Shown here one piece after another: positions 13,701 to 27,944 of a stretch of 64,000 nt of DNA (positions are counted from its first letter, which is position 1; the number at the start of each line of letters is the position of its first letter). The DNA lies in NCBI GenBank assembly GCA_013396655.1, contig WBMV01001908.1, positions 620,325 through 684,324 on the forward strand, given 5' to 3'. The stretch is from Campylorhamphus procurvoides (taxonomy: Eukaryota; Chordata; Aves; Passeriformes; Dendrocolaptidae). Under the pieces are notes generated by a model, which saw only the letters and a program-made list of their open reading frames with translations, ran no database searches and was not told the DNA's origin. Both the position numbers and the translations under genes were made by a program.

Positions 13701-16700
13701 AAGGCAGGAAGTGGGACAATGCAAATGTGAATCCCTTCATCCTTTTGGCTGGATGGGAGCTGGATGTGAAACAGTTGAACTAACAGGAAAATTCCTAGTG
13801 TCCTTCCTACATTTTCTAATAGAGTTCACATAACTGATGTTGCTGGCATTGACCGTCTTTTTGTCTGTAAAGAAATTAGGTGTGGTTTAGTACACTGTTT
13901 GTAGGATGTAATTCTTGTTCTCATTCTAAATTTTCATTCCACCTCCTCTATAGATTTACTGTTGATCCTAAATGATCTCACCTCAGTTTGCTTTCCGTGT
14001 GTTTGCTTTCACTGCTTTGAAAATGTAATGAGCAGCACTCAGGGCAGGGTAAACAGGATGGATTGGGGGGGGGGGTAAGCAGAGGAATTGAAGCTGCGTT
14101 TTTGAGGCAATGTGTATTTTGCAAGGGAAAGGAATCATTTTGTAGTCCTAGGCAAGTATAGAAAAGCTCTTGCAAAAAATTGATGTTCAAAATTTCACTT
14201 GCTTTGAAGGAGCAGGCAAGACTGTCAGTCTTGAATGTGGGTAGTTCTGAAAAAGGATCATTGTGTAAAATCTAACATTAATGATTTATCTTCCATTGAC
14301 TTTGCTGATACATGAAGAAGTAGTCGTAGATTTTTGACTCAGGCCACTTTTTCTTTGGAAGGCTTCATTTTCATGAAGGGGTTAATTTAAACTATATAAA
14401 TATAAAGAATATGTATGCACACATTGTGCTGTAGGTCTTCCAAGGTTTTTCATGTTTTCCTTTGATTTCATAGACAGCTCTGTTATGAATGATTCTAGGA
14501 AGAAGGACAGTGAAATGGTCAAGGTGCTTTTCTCCATAGGAATGCTTAAAATAGTAATTGAACTATGATTCTGCTTCATGCTTCTATTGGAAAACTTTAA
14601 CTTGAAAGGTTGGAATTCAAATACCACTTAGAGCAAAACTGAGAGCAAAATGCTGTTTTCAGAACAATAATTTTTAAGAGCTCTCACTGCTGTGTTTTCC
14701 TCTAGGTCAGTAGCAAAACTGTCATCCTTTTCAGTGAGAGGAAAACTGGGCTTCCACTGGGCATTTCTGGAGATCTTGCTTTAATATGTTGTCTAAAGAA
14801 ATATTAGGGTGGAAATGGAAGATTTTTTTCACAAAACAAACAAACCCTGTCTTCATATGTTTGGGAAACCGGCCAAATACAATGAAGGTTACTTGGATAA
14901 CCTTTACTCTGTCAGTACAGTGCTGCCAGCTTCTCACATCCTGCTTAGCTGATCCTGTGAACCTTGTTTTGGATAGCAGTTCTTCAATGAATAGGTTTAC
15001 AAAGCCTCAAATGAATTTTTGTAAGATTGCAGATGTCAATTGAAAAAGTCACTGTAGAGTTTGTGCACTGTAAAAGAGAGTTTGTACAAAGTGTGTTTGG
15101 CCATATCTTTATTTTATTTCAATGTTCTCCACTACCTGCTTCACAGGGCTATTTAATCTGTGCACCCTGAGAAGTGTGTGCAAATCGAAGGTACAACACA
15201 AAACCTTTCCTTGTATCAAGTTGAAGTCATGGGGTAGATGGTCCAAAAATTAAAGAAGAAATGGCCAACAGAACCCTTTCAACAGACAGTTTCAGAAGAC
15301 CTCCTGGTAAGACCTCCTGTCTGGTGTAGGGACATGTATAAGATACTCCTCTGTCTTGATAGTTCTTGCTTTTGAATGATACAAGAATGAACGATTTCAA
15401 TTTTGTAGAAATTGCGTGGCAGATACAGAAGTTATTAGGGACAACAAAAAGTAGTTGCACAAGCTTTGTTTCTTTAGGAAACAATTAAAAACACAGGTGA
15501 AATTCAGTTTTAACAAGGTAGTAGTGTGTATTTTGCTCATGGCATGTTTTTTTTCTAAGAAGAATGAGAACATTGTAATACTTTTATAACTGTTAGTCTA
15601 GTTCTGTTTTGTGTTTTAGAGGTATTTTTGTCTGTTTGTTTATTGAACCTTACTCCACTAAAAAAAAACCCTACTATTTTTTTCCCTGAGAATTCCTTTA
15701 AGTTCTTTACCCTTTTTGTAAATAGCTAAAATTGGCTGCATTTGTGCTAGTTCATCTTTTATATTCCTTGTGGATTGGAATGTGTGTTGAGCTTGTAAAC
15801 CCTTTGGATTGCACAGAGATCTAATTGTTTATGCAACCAGTCCTTTTAATCATGACACTCAATTGGAATGAATATTTAAAAATACACACCATATATAGAT
15901 GCCAGAGGTAAGCTCATGCTCACATTGTAACATGAGAGGCGATTAGTACAAAAATTACATATGTGTAATTATACATACAAAGGATTTTTCTCATACTTAC
16001 TCTTTCAAGTTCTTAAACTGGTTAAAGTTTTTATCTGCTGATAGACTAGAAGCATAAAGAGGAAATCCAATGGATATTAAAATACTTTGCCTCAGAAATT
16101 GTCAACAAAGCTATTATCTCATTAGACCATGTATATCAATTTTCTTGCGAAACTGTATAATTCTTTTAGGTTTTTGATTGGTTTTCAAAATCATGAGTAC
16201 TCTTGCTGTGAAATAGGAGATTTTAAGTTGGCATTGATTGTTTCACATTGATGAGATGTAAATAGTTTTATTGAATTTCCCATCAACTTCAGACTTTGTA
16301 GGCACGTTTACATAATTCAGTAATGATGAGGCAAATGCAAATAGCCTGCTTCATTTCCTTTTTTCTTTTTTTTTTAAAGAAATAAGAATATAGGTTGCCT
16401 TCTCATGGCTTCTACAGTGGGAATTATGATACTATTGGATTTAGATGATTTTACCCCATTTGTCTGTTACTGCATTGTTTGAAATACCTGGAAAGAAGGA
16501 TTGGGAGTTAAATATGCGGCCCTTTCATTCTCCCCTTGGGCCTTAATATTTGTGTCACAAGGGCAGAGGACTGGGCTGGGAAGGGAGTAACTACACAGGC
16601 TGTCTTCCAAACCTTTCAACATGTCCTCTTTCAAGTACCACAGCATCTCAAAGGAGTCCTCATGCTCTTTATGCATGCATTAGCTTGGCTGAACCTTACC

Positions 16701-19700
16701 TCATTAGGGCTTTTTGAGTTACCAGTATTCAAACTACTGTGACAGCACCTGGAAAGTGCTGCAATGAGCAGTTTGTAGGAAACATAGTAATCTTGACAGG
16801 TTTGAAACCCCTCTGAACCCAGGACTGAAAGGGCAGTTGGGTGGTCATTTGTCTGGTCTCCACATTTGGTAAACAATTTCTGTTAACCCCCAGAATAACC
16901 CTTGGGCAGCTGCTGCTCTTTGAGCTGTTCATTTAGCTGCTACAAGAGAAGCCCCGGGACTTTCAGGGAATGTTCCCTCATCTGCAGTAAGTATTCCTCC
17001 TGCTTTGGCCAAAGCCACTCTGAGTTGATTCTGTCTTTGTGTTTGCATGCCCCAAATCTGGCTCAGGTGTAGAACATGTTAAAATTATAGCCCTTTGTAA
17101 TTAGGGCAAGGTGCAGAAGAGACAAGCATAGGAGTGAGCTGAAGATGGATGTTTTACACTTCTGTTAGCAGTGGAATATCATGAGTCAGGGAAGTTGGTA
17201 TTTTTTCCTTTCCTCTCCTTCTTATAGATGTTACCCTTTTTGAAGGAGGTTGGCTCCTACCCTCCAGCAGTGTCCTGGCATTCAGATGTGAGAAGGAACT
17301 GTTCTATTATGAACAAAAATAGGTATATTTACTTATAAATTAAGGTTAGTAAATTTCTGTGTATACATTATACATATTTATATTTATTTTTAGAAGGTTT
17401 TGTAGAAAGAATTTTGACCAGCTAAACTACAGTTCTGAATGAATTTTTTGTCATGCAAAGGATTTTATCAATATGAGTCTGTTTTCTAACTGGAAAAAAG
17501 AATTAATGAAAATTAAACCTGAAAAACGATCTTGTTGTCAGGTAGGGCTTCCATTTTTCCACCTTTGACTGTTATGCCTTACTGACATCATAGTTTTGGG
17601 ACCTCGTGAGAACCTATGCCAAGCAAGCTGTGGTTTTCAGTTTTTTTGAGTTCTTACGTAAATATTTTTACAATATAATTGCCAATACCTTTTACCCTGT
17701 TTGATCTGCTCTTTAGGTGAGGTAATGACTTGAGCATTTATTCATATGAATAGACTGTTGACCAATCTTGTGGCTGCATATTGATATTTATAAGTGATTT
17801 CTATTCAGTAAATCATTTTGGTCTTGGAGAGTGCATGATACTTCTACTTGAAGACAAACAAATGCATCTTATGAACTCTGGGTGGATTATATATAAAATG
17901 ATAATCTGATCAATGCATCAACAGTTTCTCTTTAGTTTCAGTATATTGAAACTGGAATTTGATTTCTAATTTTATTCTAAAAAGAGTCGTTTCTTAGTAT
18001 CAGAACTGATAAGCTCATTATTTCTTCCTAACCCTTAAAGATATTGGGTTGGGTGTACCTGCTTCTAACTACTCTTCTAGAATTGACAGCCTTGTTAGAA
18101 AGGCTGAGGTTGAGGTTTGCAATCCATAAGGAAAAAAACCTACAAATTTCAAACTTTGGTACAATATGGTTGTAAAGAACCATGTGTAAGTCAAAGTGGT
18201 TTTGAATTAAACCAGAACTTGATTTGTGTTTAGCAGTGTCTTCTCCCCCAAGCTGTTCTCACACTCATTTTCTGCTCTCCCACTTTTTTAATTTTTTGTC
18301 TCTCCCTCCTTAACTTGGCTTTACTACCGAAGTGGAATTGCCCCAGTGGTAAAAATGGAAGCATTTTCTCAAGAGCTGGTCTCAATCTGCTCAATCTGTA
18401 GTTGCATTATTGGAAAGTACAGCTTTATAAAGCCAGATCTAGTGTATTTGCAGACTTATTCCACTGATCCTTGGGAAGTTCTACTTTTGTCTTCTTTCAG
18501 AGACTATGTAAAGGACTTGGCTGACAATAGGTAATACTGAGCCTTTGATTTAACTAGCAGATGGAGAAAACACACACAGTTTTATTTGCAGGTTCAAGGC
18601 CAGTACTCTGAACTGTGTTGACAACATCTGTGAGATAGTCACTTTTTCCCACTGAGAGGTAGAAATGGCTGTAGCAGACAAACTGGTTCTATCTGAAAAT
18701 GTAAAGTTATGGACCTCATGTGGCGGTCTTTTATGTTAGTAAAATGTTGTGGTATTTTTCCAGGGAAAAGACTACATATGCAGACATCATACTGCCTATG
18801 TTCTTGCATGTTGTAATACCATCCCCATTCAACACACACCAGTGATGTAACAACATGCCCAAAACTATGCACTTCATGGTTCATTCTCCTTGCCTCATCG
18901 TGGAATACAGAAAACAAGGTTTTTCTGGTCTGTTTCAAGTGCTGTTCTGTTCCCTTGACAAAGAAGGACAGACAGGTCTATCCATGCCTGAAGTACTTTG
19001 TTTAATATATCATCTCTTCAAGACACGTTTTGAAATGGTGCAGCCTCAAATATGGTGCTGTCAGGAGAATTATGGTTACACCTTTTATTACTGCTGCTTG
19101 CAAGAACAAAGGGGTAAAGCACAGGAAACATGCAATAATGATGGACACGTTCTTCTGACACATGCTGCTATGACTGCAGTCACTGATTTTATTTTTTTTT
19201 TGAAGATGCTGCCTAGAATGTATAGGCATACCATGGTTGAAATGTTTATGTGAGGAATTATGCCATTTGAAAGCTTTGCTAAAAAGAAAACCAACATCTT
19301 AACAACTGTTGGAATTATGGCTTTCTAGCAGTTGCTGAGCTGGAAATGAGCCAAAAACTTGAGCTAAAATGATTTGTATGCAGTTACCAGCCTTTTTTCA
19401 ATCACGGTAGTCTGCCTTCAGTAGCCAAGGAAGTGGCATCAGTGCTTTGGTATCTCCACGATGGTTGTACTGTTTCTGCCATCCCACACAACACAGCAGA
19501 CAGTTTCTCCCAGAAGCTGCCAGCAGCAGAATGCACCATCTTCTTTCCATCACTTAAAAAAAGAGTTTGGAGTGAAATAAAAATAACTATCTGGAATTCT
19601 GTCATACTAGCTGGGACTGTTTTAATGTCCATGGTAAATATGATCCAGCCAGCCTTCTAAAAATACAGATCTTGCAGGCTAACTCCATAATGTAAAACTG

Positions 19701-20482
19701 CAATAGATACTGTTAGATGTGAACTTTCAAAATTTAATGTTAAGACTCTTGTTACAACTTTAACGCAGTTTTAAGTCTGCCCTTTGAGATTGTTAGCATA
19801 TGACCATCTTGCATCAGCATCATACACTGAACATCACGATGAGCACTGTGAAAGAGTATGATATTTCTTCCTTTGCTTAGGTTACAAAGAACTGAAGTTT
19901 GAGTAAGAAATGCAGGAGGTACATGTGGATGGCTGAACACAGGGAGTTATTGTCACGTAATTTCTGTAACATTAAAGAGGTCTTCTATGTGCCACTGTTG
20001 CAAAAGGTTTCACCAATGATACGAGGTCTAGTTAATCCTTTAACTCAGTGTATGAGAGTAACAAATAAGCTGGTCTGTTCCACTGTGCAGTGCAACTATG
20101 GCTATGGCAATGAGGGCAGCTAGAATGGGATCATTATGGCTCTGGTCTGTCAGTGCTTCTTCCTTCTGAGAAAGCTGAGCTGCCTTTGATAACAATCTCT
20201 TATTTGCTGAGAGATCACAGAAGACTGACTGTTTACAAAGTCACTCTGTCAGTGCTCTATCTAGCTCCAGTGCTTCTGTGTCATGCCTGGGATGTCCTTG
20301 CCCCTCTGTACCTAAGTGGAAGTGCTGCCAAAGGGTTTGAGTATCTATCAAACCACTTTCAGTATTTTTCCTCTTCAGTTCCTTCTACATTTTTCTTTAT
20401 TGCTCTCTCGCCTGTCTTCCCTTTCCTTGCACCACAGGAGTTGGAGACTCTAAGAATGTTTGATTATATTGAAAAAGGAGGA
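10701..20482. other. Long featureless intron stretch
   Basis: No exon or clear mobile element was recognised in about 9.8 kb. It holds an 11-G run at 14065-14075 and several chance ORFs (12257-12985 minus, 18855-19253 plus) with no recognisable domain. Confidence 0.45.
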
Positions 20483-20499
20483 GGGGGGGGGGGGGGGGG
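20483..20499. repeat. G17 homopolymer next to assembly gap
   Basis: Seventeen consecutive G precede AAA and then the N block. Long G runs in bird DNA are hard to sequence and can form G-quadruplexes, which may explain the gap. The true length is uncertain. Confidence 0.95.
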
Positions 20500-20502
20500 A
20501 AA

Positions 20503-20534
20503 NNNNNNNNNNNNNNNNNNNNNNNNNNNNNNNN
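20503..20534. other. Assembly gap (32 N)
   Basis: Thirty-two undetermined bases follow the G17 run. The sequence resumes with GTAAGCAAATGG. Any open frame translated across this point is artificial. Confidence 1.
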
Positions 20535-23500
20535 GTAAGCAAATGGTTGTTTACAAAGTTGTTCTCAAGCTTTTCCAGTTATTTCCTAACCTTTAAATTA
20601 CCTGCTTGCTAAGATACCTAATTTTCCTTTGAGTTTTCCTGCTGATTTCTCAGTGATGCTTTGTTATGAAATTTGCACTATGCTGTTGCATTTTAATACT
20701 TACACGTATGATGCTCTCCAATACATTACATTTTGATTCACAAGAAAGTATGCAGAGGTCAAAGAAAGTACACAATGTATAGACTCAGAGCGATCATGGA
20801 TAGAGCTTAGGCTCAACTATTCATGACCACAGTTCAGGTTTGGTGTCATAGCATGTTACAGGTGCTGGTTTTCTTCTGTCATCAATAATCCAAGAGTTTT
20901 CCTTTGCAAAAAGCTCTGATTTTCTTGCACTTGTTTTTAGCCTGTCAGACATGGGTTTAGCTAAAGGGGGCCTGATTTTTGTGAAATATTGATTTCTACT
21001 TTATCAAAGTGGGGCCTCCCACTAGGATGTCTCAAATTAGATGCTCACAAGCAATGATTCAAAAAGCTTTGTTACCTTATGAACTCTGTATCACTCTATT
21101 ATGGAATGAAGTAGCAGAGAATATTGAAGGTTAAACAGAGTTATACTAGTTGAGGTATAACGCTTGAAGAAACACATACAATTCCTGCTTACAGAGGGTC
21201 TGTGTAATACCATTCAGCCATTTTCATGGATGTTAAAAATGTAACCATTATTTGAGATGAAGACAAAGCAAACAGGCTTAAAACCCCAAGCAGTATGAAT
21301 AGGTAGAAGTTTTAAAAAATGAATACTATTTGAAATGGCTCAGTAAGTGCTATCAGGAGAACTCAAATAATCACAGCATAAGAAGCAAAAAGAAATTACT
21401 TGTATTCATAGGCACTGTTGCTGTGTAATTATCAAAAGGCTGAGTCAAAACTGAGCAAGTCTGTCAAAAATTCAGCATGTGTCAGGAAATATTTCCTAGC
21501 TAATAAATAACATGGCAAAAATCTTCCCCTGAAGAAATTAACAGCTCCTTTGCATATCTGAATGGTACGTAATGGGAATAAGTGAATTCAGAGTCAGCAA
21601 TTGTGTGAGGAAAGAAGCCACATTACTCCTTTTATTTTTGGCTGTGCCTGAGGTCAGAAGTTCCTTTGTACTTTCTTTACCTCCCATTAGAGCAAACATA
21701 GTCTGCTGCTTTTCTCTTAAGACTCCTTTTTTTTTTTTTTTTTTCCCCATCCAACTCTTTTGGTGATTGTTTAAATAAAATAAAAATGTCTGCCTGTAGT
21801 GAAAACTGTGACTGTGTTGGCTCATTATTATTTTCAATACTTGCATGTTAATGAAATGTTGCCTTATCCTATACTGTAATACTTTTCAAAGGAAAAATCC
21901 TCTTTAAAGAGGCAGAGTAGTGCGGCTGTAATTTATTGAGTTAAAACTTCAAACAGTAATTCTTAATGTGTGTGTTGTTAAAGCACTAACTATGCTTCAA
22001 GTGTTTACAGCATATAAGGCTACTTATGTAGTAACATGGTATTTTTCAGTGCTTTCATGCTTTTGCATCCTAGAGCTATGTGGAAAACCAACTCCCCTTG
22101 TTTTGCCTTTCAGTTTTCTAGATCTTTAGGACCAGTGTTATTGTTTGCTAAGAAGTTGTTACTGCTCCATCAAATGCAATGGAGAATTCATCCATTTGCT
22201 GTAGGTGCTTACAGCAGGAAAAAGTTAAATAATATCATTGAGTAGCATATGTGATGCCATGTTTGTAAGCATGGCTCCTTCTGTGGAGAGTATGAACTGG
22301 AAGAGTAAGCAAAAATGTTTCCAGGGTCAGTGTTAACCAGTGTCTGAGCTGTAACAAATGAGTGACTGCTTTGTGGTTGTCACTCTGTCGCTTGCCATGA
22401 CCGTATGGAATTTGACAGGGACAGCAGGGGTTGGACTTGGATCAACATGCATCATAGATCTCGGGCTGTTGCCACTGGAGGAAGAAAGGTTTTGCTATTC
22501 CATGTACGGGGCTCCACTAGTGGAAACTGCCCTGTGTGAGAAAAGGGAATTGATTACTGCATTACTACAAATAATAACAATACCTTTTAATGACCGCACA
22601 GCATTTAGTTGCTGTATCTTTTCCCAGTCATTCATTTTATAAAAGGTATCAAGAAAAGGGTCGCATGACAAACGTGCTTATCCTTGAGTGACACATAATT
22701 CATTTTTCCTGTTTATCAAGAGATTTCCCTAATTACTAAAATCCCAGCATGTAAGATGCTTAGGAATAGTTATTTGATTGTGTGGCATATGTCTTCACAT
22801 GAGACTACACAGTGAGCATGCATTTGGGAATGAGATCATAGGATTCAGCATCCACAACCATGTTGGTTTGTGCAGCAAGGAACAGTACTAAGTGTATTGC
22901 GTGAACTAAGCATTGGATGACTTTTTTCAGTGCCCTGGCCTGAGAGCACAGGTGATGGTAGTTAGCAACTAGTGTAACAAACTATGATGTGTAAGGTCTG
23001 TAGAGGGGGAAAGTGATCTTTAACAAAACACATTTTTCTTTCTCACACTTACTCTTTCACTGATTTCACTTTCTTTCATAGCCAGAAGTCCAAGTGATGG
23101 TGCTAGGATTGCTTACAGTAACAGGAAGGATAAAAGATGCTGGCTATTAAGTTCTCATCATATCTGCTGGGTTTTTTTCTTGATTGGCAATCACATGGGG
23201 TTTTTTGACTGTACCTTTTGTATTCTTTAGGAGTTGATAGTGATTGCAATCTTAGCCTTTTCATTCTGTACCGTTACTGTAAGTCAGTATGGAGTGTTAC
23301 TGATTTCCTCACTCTCCCTTCTGCCACTGGGTGATTTATAGCTCTAATCCTGTAATCTTCCTGTCACCTTCTCCTAATGATTTAATTTTGTTCTTTATTT
23401 TAGAAAACCAGACCTCTTGAGAAAACACATACAGAAGTGCAGTTGATATCTGGTGTATTTGAGGGTGCCCATCAACATGTAGTATCTGTTACTGATTTTT

Positions 23501-23885
23501 TGACTGTTTCTTTTGGTCCTTTCAAAACACATATGTTTCCGTTCATACTTCATTCCAGCTAGTCTTCATAGTCCTGTTACAGTTGTCTACACATTTAGTT
23601 GATTGATGGGATGAAAAAACATCCTTTGCTAAAGTACAAGCGAGTTCTATAATTCCTTTGATCTCTCTGGTGCTTCAGAAGAAGAGATACATTGTAAAAG
23701 CTGTAGGTATATGCTCTGTTTTTTATTACCACAGCCAATCATTAGTCTTCCCCTTCTCCCCTGTCTTTCCACTGGTTAGAAAATACTGCTTTAATAGTGT
23801 GGAGCATCCAGTGAACTGACAAGCCCATGTTGCCTTATAACAAGCATTGCACTTGCAGAAATTCCTGTGTTGTGCTTTCTGAGTT
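20535..23885. other. Intron sequence without recognised features
   Basis: AT-rich intronic DNA. It contains a T18 run at 21727-21744 but no mobile element or exon that I can identify. Confidence 0.45.
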
Positions 23886-24505
23886 AGAATCACAGAATGC
23901 CAGGGGGGTTGGAAGGGACCTTAAAGATCATCTAATTCCAGCCCCCTCTGCCATGGGCAGGGACACTAGACTAGGGTACTCTGAGTCCCATCCAGCTTGG
24001 CCTTGAACACTTCCAGGGATGAAGCATCCACTTTTCTGGACAACCTGTTCCAGTGCCTCGCCACTCTCACAGTAAAGAATTTTTTCCTAATATTTAATCT
24101 AAACCTACTCTCCTTCAATTTGAAGCCATTCCCCTTTGTCCTGTCACTATGTGCTCTTGTAAATTTTCTCTCTCCATTTTTCTTGTAGACTCCAGATACT
24201 GGAAGGCTGCACTGAGAGGTGACCCCAAAGCCTTCTCTTTTCCAGGCTGTACAATTCCAGTTCTCTTAGGCTTTCCTCACAGGAGAGGTGCTCCATCCCT
24301 CTAATCAATGTGGTTGCCCTTCTCTGGACTTGCTCCAAGAGGTCAATGTCTGTCCTGTGTTGGGGACCCCAGAGGTGGATGCAGCACTCCAGGTGGGGTC
24401 TCACCAAAGCAGGGCAAAGGGGCAAAATCCCCTCCCTCACCCTGTTTGCCACACTGCTTTTGATGCAGCCCAGGATATGGTTGGCTTTCTGGGATTTTCC
24501 TGTCC
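23886..24505 (-). mobile_element. CR1 LINE 3' end, 5'-truncated, with ORF2 C-terminus
   Basis: Read on the minus strand this is a well-preserved CR1 3' end. The C-terminal RT segment is translatable for about 100 codons (24147-24500) and includes NHILGCIKSSVANRVRE, LVRPHLECC, LLEQVQRRAT and [10 protein letters not shown], all standard CR1 ORF2 blocks. The 3' UTR follows and finishes at AGAATCACAGAAT (23886-23898), the reverse complement of the ATTCTRTGATTCT terminus. The element is 5'-truncated, as most CR1 insertions are. A C-terminal frameshift ends the homology early in the ORF. Confidence 0.95.
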
Positions 24506-24645
24506 CTTTCTTAATTGAAATCTTTGCCTGAAAAATGGGACTTTTATGCTCCTTATGAAAGCATGCGGAACTAATAAAAACCCCAGAAGATACTGACTTC
24601 ATTAGCTTACATTGTAAATAAGTGGTCTGACAGACAGAGCAAGAG

Positions 24646-24670
24646 TTATGTATGTATGTTACATACATAA
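24646..24670. repeat. Perfect 11-bp inverted repeat with 3-nt loop
   Basis: TTATGTATGTA, loop TGT, TACATACATAA. The stem is AT-rich and close to the CR1 5' boundary. It may be chance; no function can be assigned. Confidence 0.9.
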
Positions 24671-25373
24671 TAAGCCAAATAGATAATGTATTATATAGGA
24701 AGAATGACTTTTTCTTGTGAAGAGGTTGTAGGATATTTATTTTTTTTCCCTAAGGGGCATTATCAGTGCTAGAATTGTGAGTTGGAATACCTATTCTGCA
24801 ATAGCAGCTAATCTTTTATAGAGGGTTTTTCTTTCTGGTTAATATATGTGAGTAATAGCAGACTATGTTTCTTTTCTATTTACAGAATCTTGTATATTAT
24901 GATTAGCTTTTGCTTTACCAGGGTTAAGATCACAGCTAGTGAGTGATGAAGCAGCCTTTCTTTTATTTGAGCTCAGATAGGGAAAAGGTCTTTCATTTCC
25001 TTTCCCAAAATCTTGGTGTTTGCCAAACAATATGGAGATGATTCAAAGTAGTGTGTAAAAAAGACACTAAAGTTAAAATAAAATGGTAAAAGGTATTTTT
25101 AATGCTTCTGCAAGCCCTGTCTTCTTTTTACCGAGAGAAGGGGCGACTTGACCTTTCCCTTCTGGGACCTATTTTTGCATTATAATGTAGGTCATAACTT
25201 CTTAAAACCTACATATTTGAAGCTAGTTGCTAATTCTATCTGTATTAATTTTAATTCTGAATTTGAGGCATTGTAAGACCTTGTTTTACAGAAGTCTTGA
25301 GTGCATGTAACTTCTGTGAAAGTCTAAATCTAGAACTGTGATCTTTAATACAAAATGGGTATTTTTATTAATA

Positions 25374-25495
25374 AAATCAGAGAATAGCCCAGGTTAGAAA
25401 GGGCTTAAAAGGTCATTTGGCCCAACCTTTTGTGGAAAAGGCAGCCTAGATGAGATTATCTAGTACTGTGTCCGGTTGTGTCTTGTTAAGTTTTT
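25374..25495 (-). mobile_element. CR1 3' end fragment (second subfamily)
   Basis: Starts with AATCAGAGAATAGCCCAGG, an antisense CR1 3' terminus, then GGTTAGAAAGGGCTTAAAAG and CCCAACCTTTTGTGGAAAAG, and the phrase AGCCTAGATGAGATTATCTA, typical of an older CR1 3' UTR type that differs from the copy at 23.9 kb. Only about 120 bp remain. Confidence 0.75.
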
Positions 25496-27944
25496 GCAAA
25501 AGTGGGTTTATTTAAAGGTAGACATCCCAAAATTGCAAAGCAGATTTTTAGAATGAAATATTTAATTTTGGACTTTTAGACAGTATTTGCCTCTAGACTG
25601 CAATCTAGAAGCATAAAAACCCCTTTGTAAAAATAGTTCATTTTGCACCTAAACTGTAATTATCATGTCCTGTTTCTGCCAAGCCAAAGAAGGACAAAAA
25701 ATGAATAGGTGTTTTTTAAGGTATTGTATTTTAGGGATTTGATAAAGGATAATGTGAAGACTGTCTTCAATAAATAACTAATAGTCTACCTTACATAATT
25801 TGAATCTAGGTTTCATCTTCTATTCCTTTGTTTTGCATTTTGATTTTCCTGCTGCCTTCCTAAAAATCAATAGGGTATCTCTCAGCCATTGTTTGTATCT
25901 GTGGAGGGTATGGAGGTGAATGATGCTCCCATAGGTTCAGATAACATTTTCATGCTGCCTAAATATGAGAATTGTAGGGTCTAAACTTATAATTGCAGTG
26001 TCAGACTTAAGTGTGTGAAAAGTATGAACTAAGTCAGTGTGTAAGAATGTCTCTTTGATTTTAAGTTGCCAGGTATCAAGGAAAGCAATGATTTTTAACA
26101 ATGTGAGGGCATTACAGAAATAATTTTTTGATTTGACAGCAGCTTGTGAGGTCATTCACATCAGCTTCGTTAGTCTGCTTATTCCTTTTGCCATCATCCT
26201 ATTTGGGTATTGAAAGTTAGTGCTAACATTTTTCTAGTGTTTTGTTTGCAAAACACCTATTCAGGATGTAATCTCCCATTCTGTAATTTTCTGCAGATAG
26301 AAGTCAAATGCTGTCTCAGGAAAAGTGATGTTAGCTCGAGTGTTTGATTGTCCGCAGGTCCTGTATGAGACTGCTTTTCCCCTCTGTGACCCCAATTGTA
26401 TGTCACAGCTTTGTTGCTGTGTCCCAAAAACATGAGACTTTCAACCAAGTAAGATAATTTGTGTGTGTATTTTTCTAAGAGCTAGATTGTGAAACTCACC
26501 TCTAACTCATAGAAAGGATCATCCACTTCCATGTCTGTAAACCAAAAATATAAAGCCAAATTGTTTTGTGTTCATTCTCTAAATTCTTCATGGACATAAA
26601 AATGAGACACCTGCTTGTGTTCCTGTTCATTCACATAAGGTTACTAGTGTTAAATATAGCCACAGAAAATTGCAAGGAAAGAACAAGATTATTACTGTAA
26701 TACCCAGTTTTTAAATACTGCAAGAATGTGCATTGTCAGTGGAAAGGATATGAGTAGGCAGGCAAAATCTAGGTCTGCATTAGCTTCGTATGTAGCACTG
26801 ACTAGGGATGGACAAGGAAAGGTCAGCCCTTCATGATCCTTAGGGTAGAGGCTGTCTAGCCAGTAGCCCTCAGGCCTATCTGTCCCCCAGCACAGGAAGA
26901 ACATATTTCTTCTCCTTTGTGAATAGCCTCATGCAGAGCTGTTTTACAAATGTTTTCTGTCTTTTTTGTTGTTTTAGGATAGTGTTGGAGTTACCTGCGT
27001 GGGACGGATCCTGACCAGTTCATTAAAAATGTAGTTTATCCCTCAATACATCTTTAAACTGCTGTGAAAATTGTAATTTATTTTGGAAATGATGTTTCCT
27101 TTATTTCCCAGAGCTGTAATTCAGCACTAAATACTGGACACCTGCCAGATTATAGGGCTGAAAAATAGACTTTTGAAAAAAGCCTTAGACCTTCCTATGT
27201 TTTAAAATGTTTGAGAGGAAGAAAACTGTAATGATCATCTTTCATTGTGATACTGAGAACTTCCTAAAAAAATCCCCAAATGATCATATCTTCTTCAAAA
27301 AATCAGTGCAAAAAACCCTGAAGTGGAATTGTCTTCTCAGTTGTTAATTTTTCTCTCTGTGTGGTGTCCAATTGTGCTGCTAAAGAATGTGTTGGTAGGT
27401 GAGAGAGCTTGAGCCTGTAGGTTCTCTTGCGTGTTGAAGTGTGAGAGAGCATCTGATCACGGCATAAAGGCATTCTGTGGTAGCAATGCTTCTAAAGAGG
27501 AATAACTTGCAGTTACAGTGGTGGACTTGGTCTTCAGAATCCATTTTTAAGATCATATTTCAGACTTAGATTATAGGCAAGGCACACCAGTCTGTACTAT
27601 GCAAATGTGGAGTATTTTCTTTTTGAATACTTTCCATCAAAGGTCTGCAGGCACAAGAACCTCCTCTGCACACCACTTATCAGGTAGAAGCCTCCCATGT
27701 TAAGGCCCACATGCATAGTTGCACAAGAAGAAATTTCTGCATTGTGAAGAGGAAAAACGTAGAAACCTTGCCATTTTGACTGCAAATAAGTTTTTGTTTG
27801 CATATTATTACTGTTATTTGCACTGCGTGGGCAAGCCAACCACTCACTTCTAGGACTCAGCAGGACATCTTTTCCTCTGCCTGGCCATTGTATGTTTTTC
27901 TGCAACCAGCAAATAAATGTATGTCATTACACTTTATCTCCTGC
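25496..27944. other. Intron sequence without recognised features
   Basis: AT-rich intronic sequence. The last few hundred bases (about 27.4-27.9 kb) might belong to an old LTR, because an AATAAA at 27912 is followed by a sudden GC-rich stretch, but I cannot delimit it. Confidence 0.4.

Noticed and set aside
18855..19253. 132-codon plus-strand ORF
   Set aside because: Considered as an exon or old retrocopy; no family motif was recognised and neighbouring frames are equally open.
20153..20596. 147-codon plus-strand ORF
   Set aside because: It runs through the poly-G tract and the N gap, so its length is artificial.
24288..24531. Two plus-strand ORFs
   Set aside because: Shadows of the minus-strand CR1 coding region.
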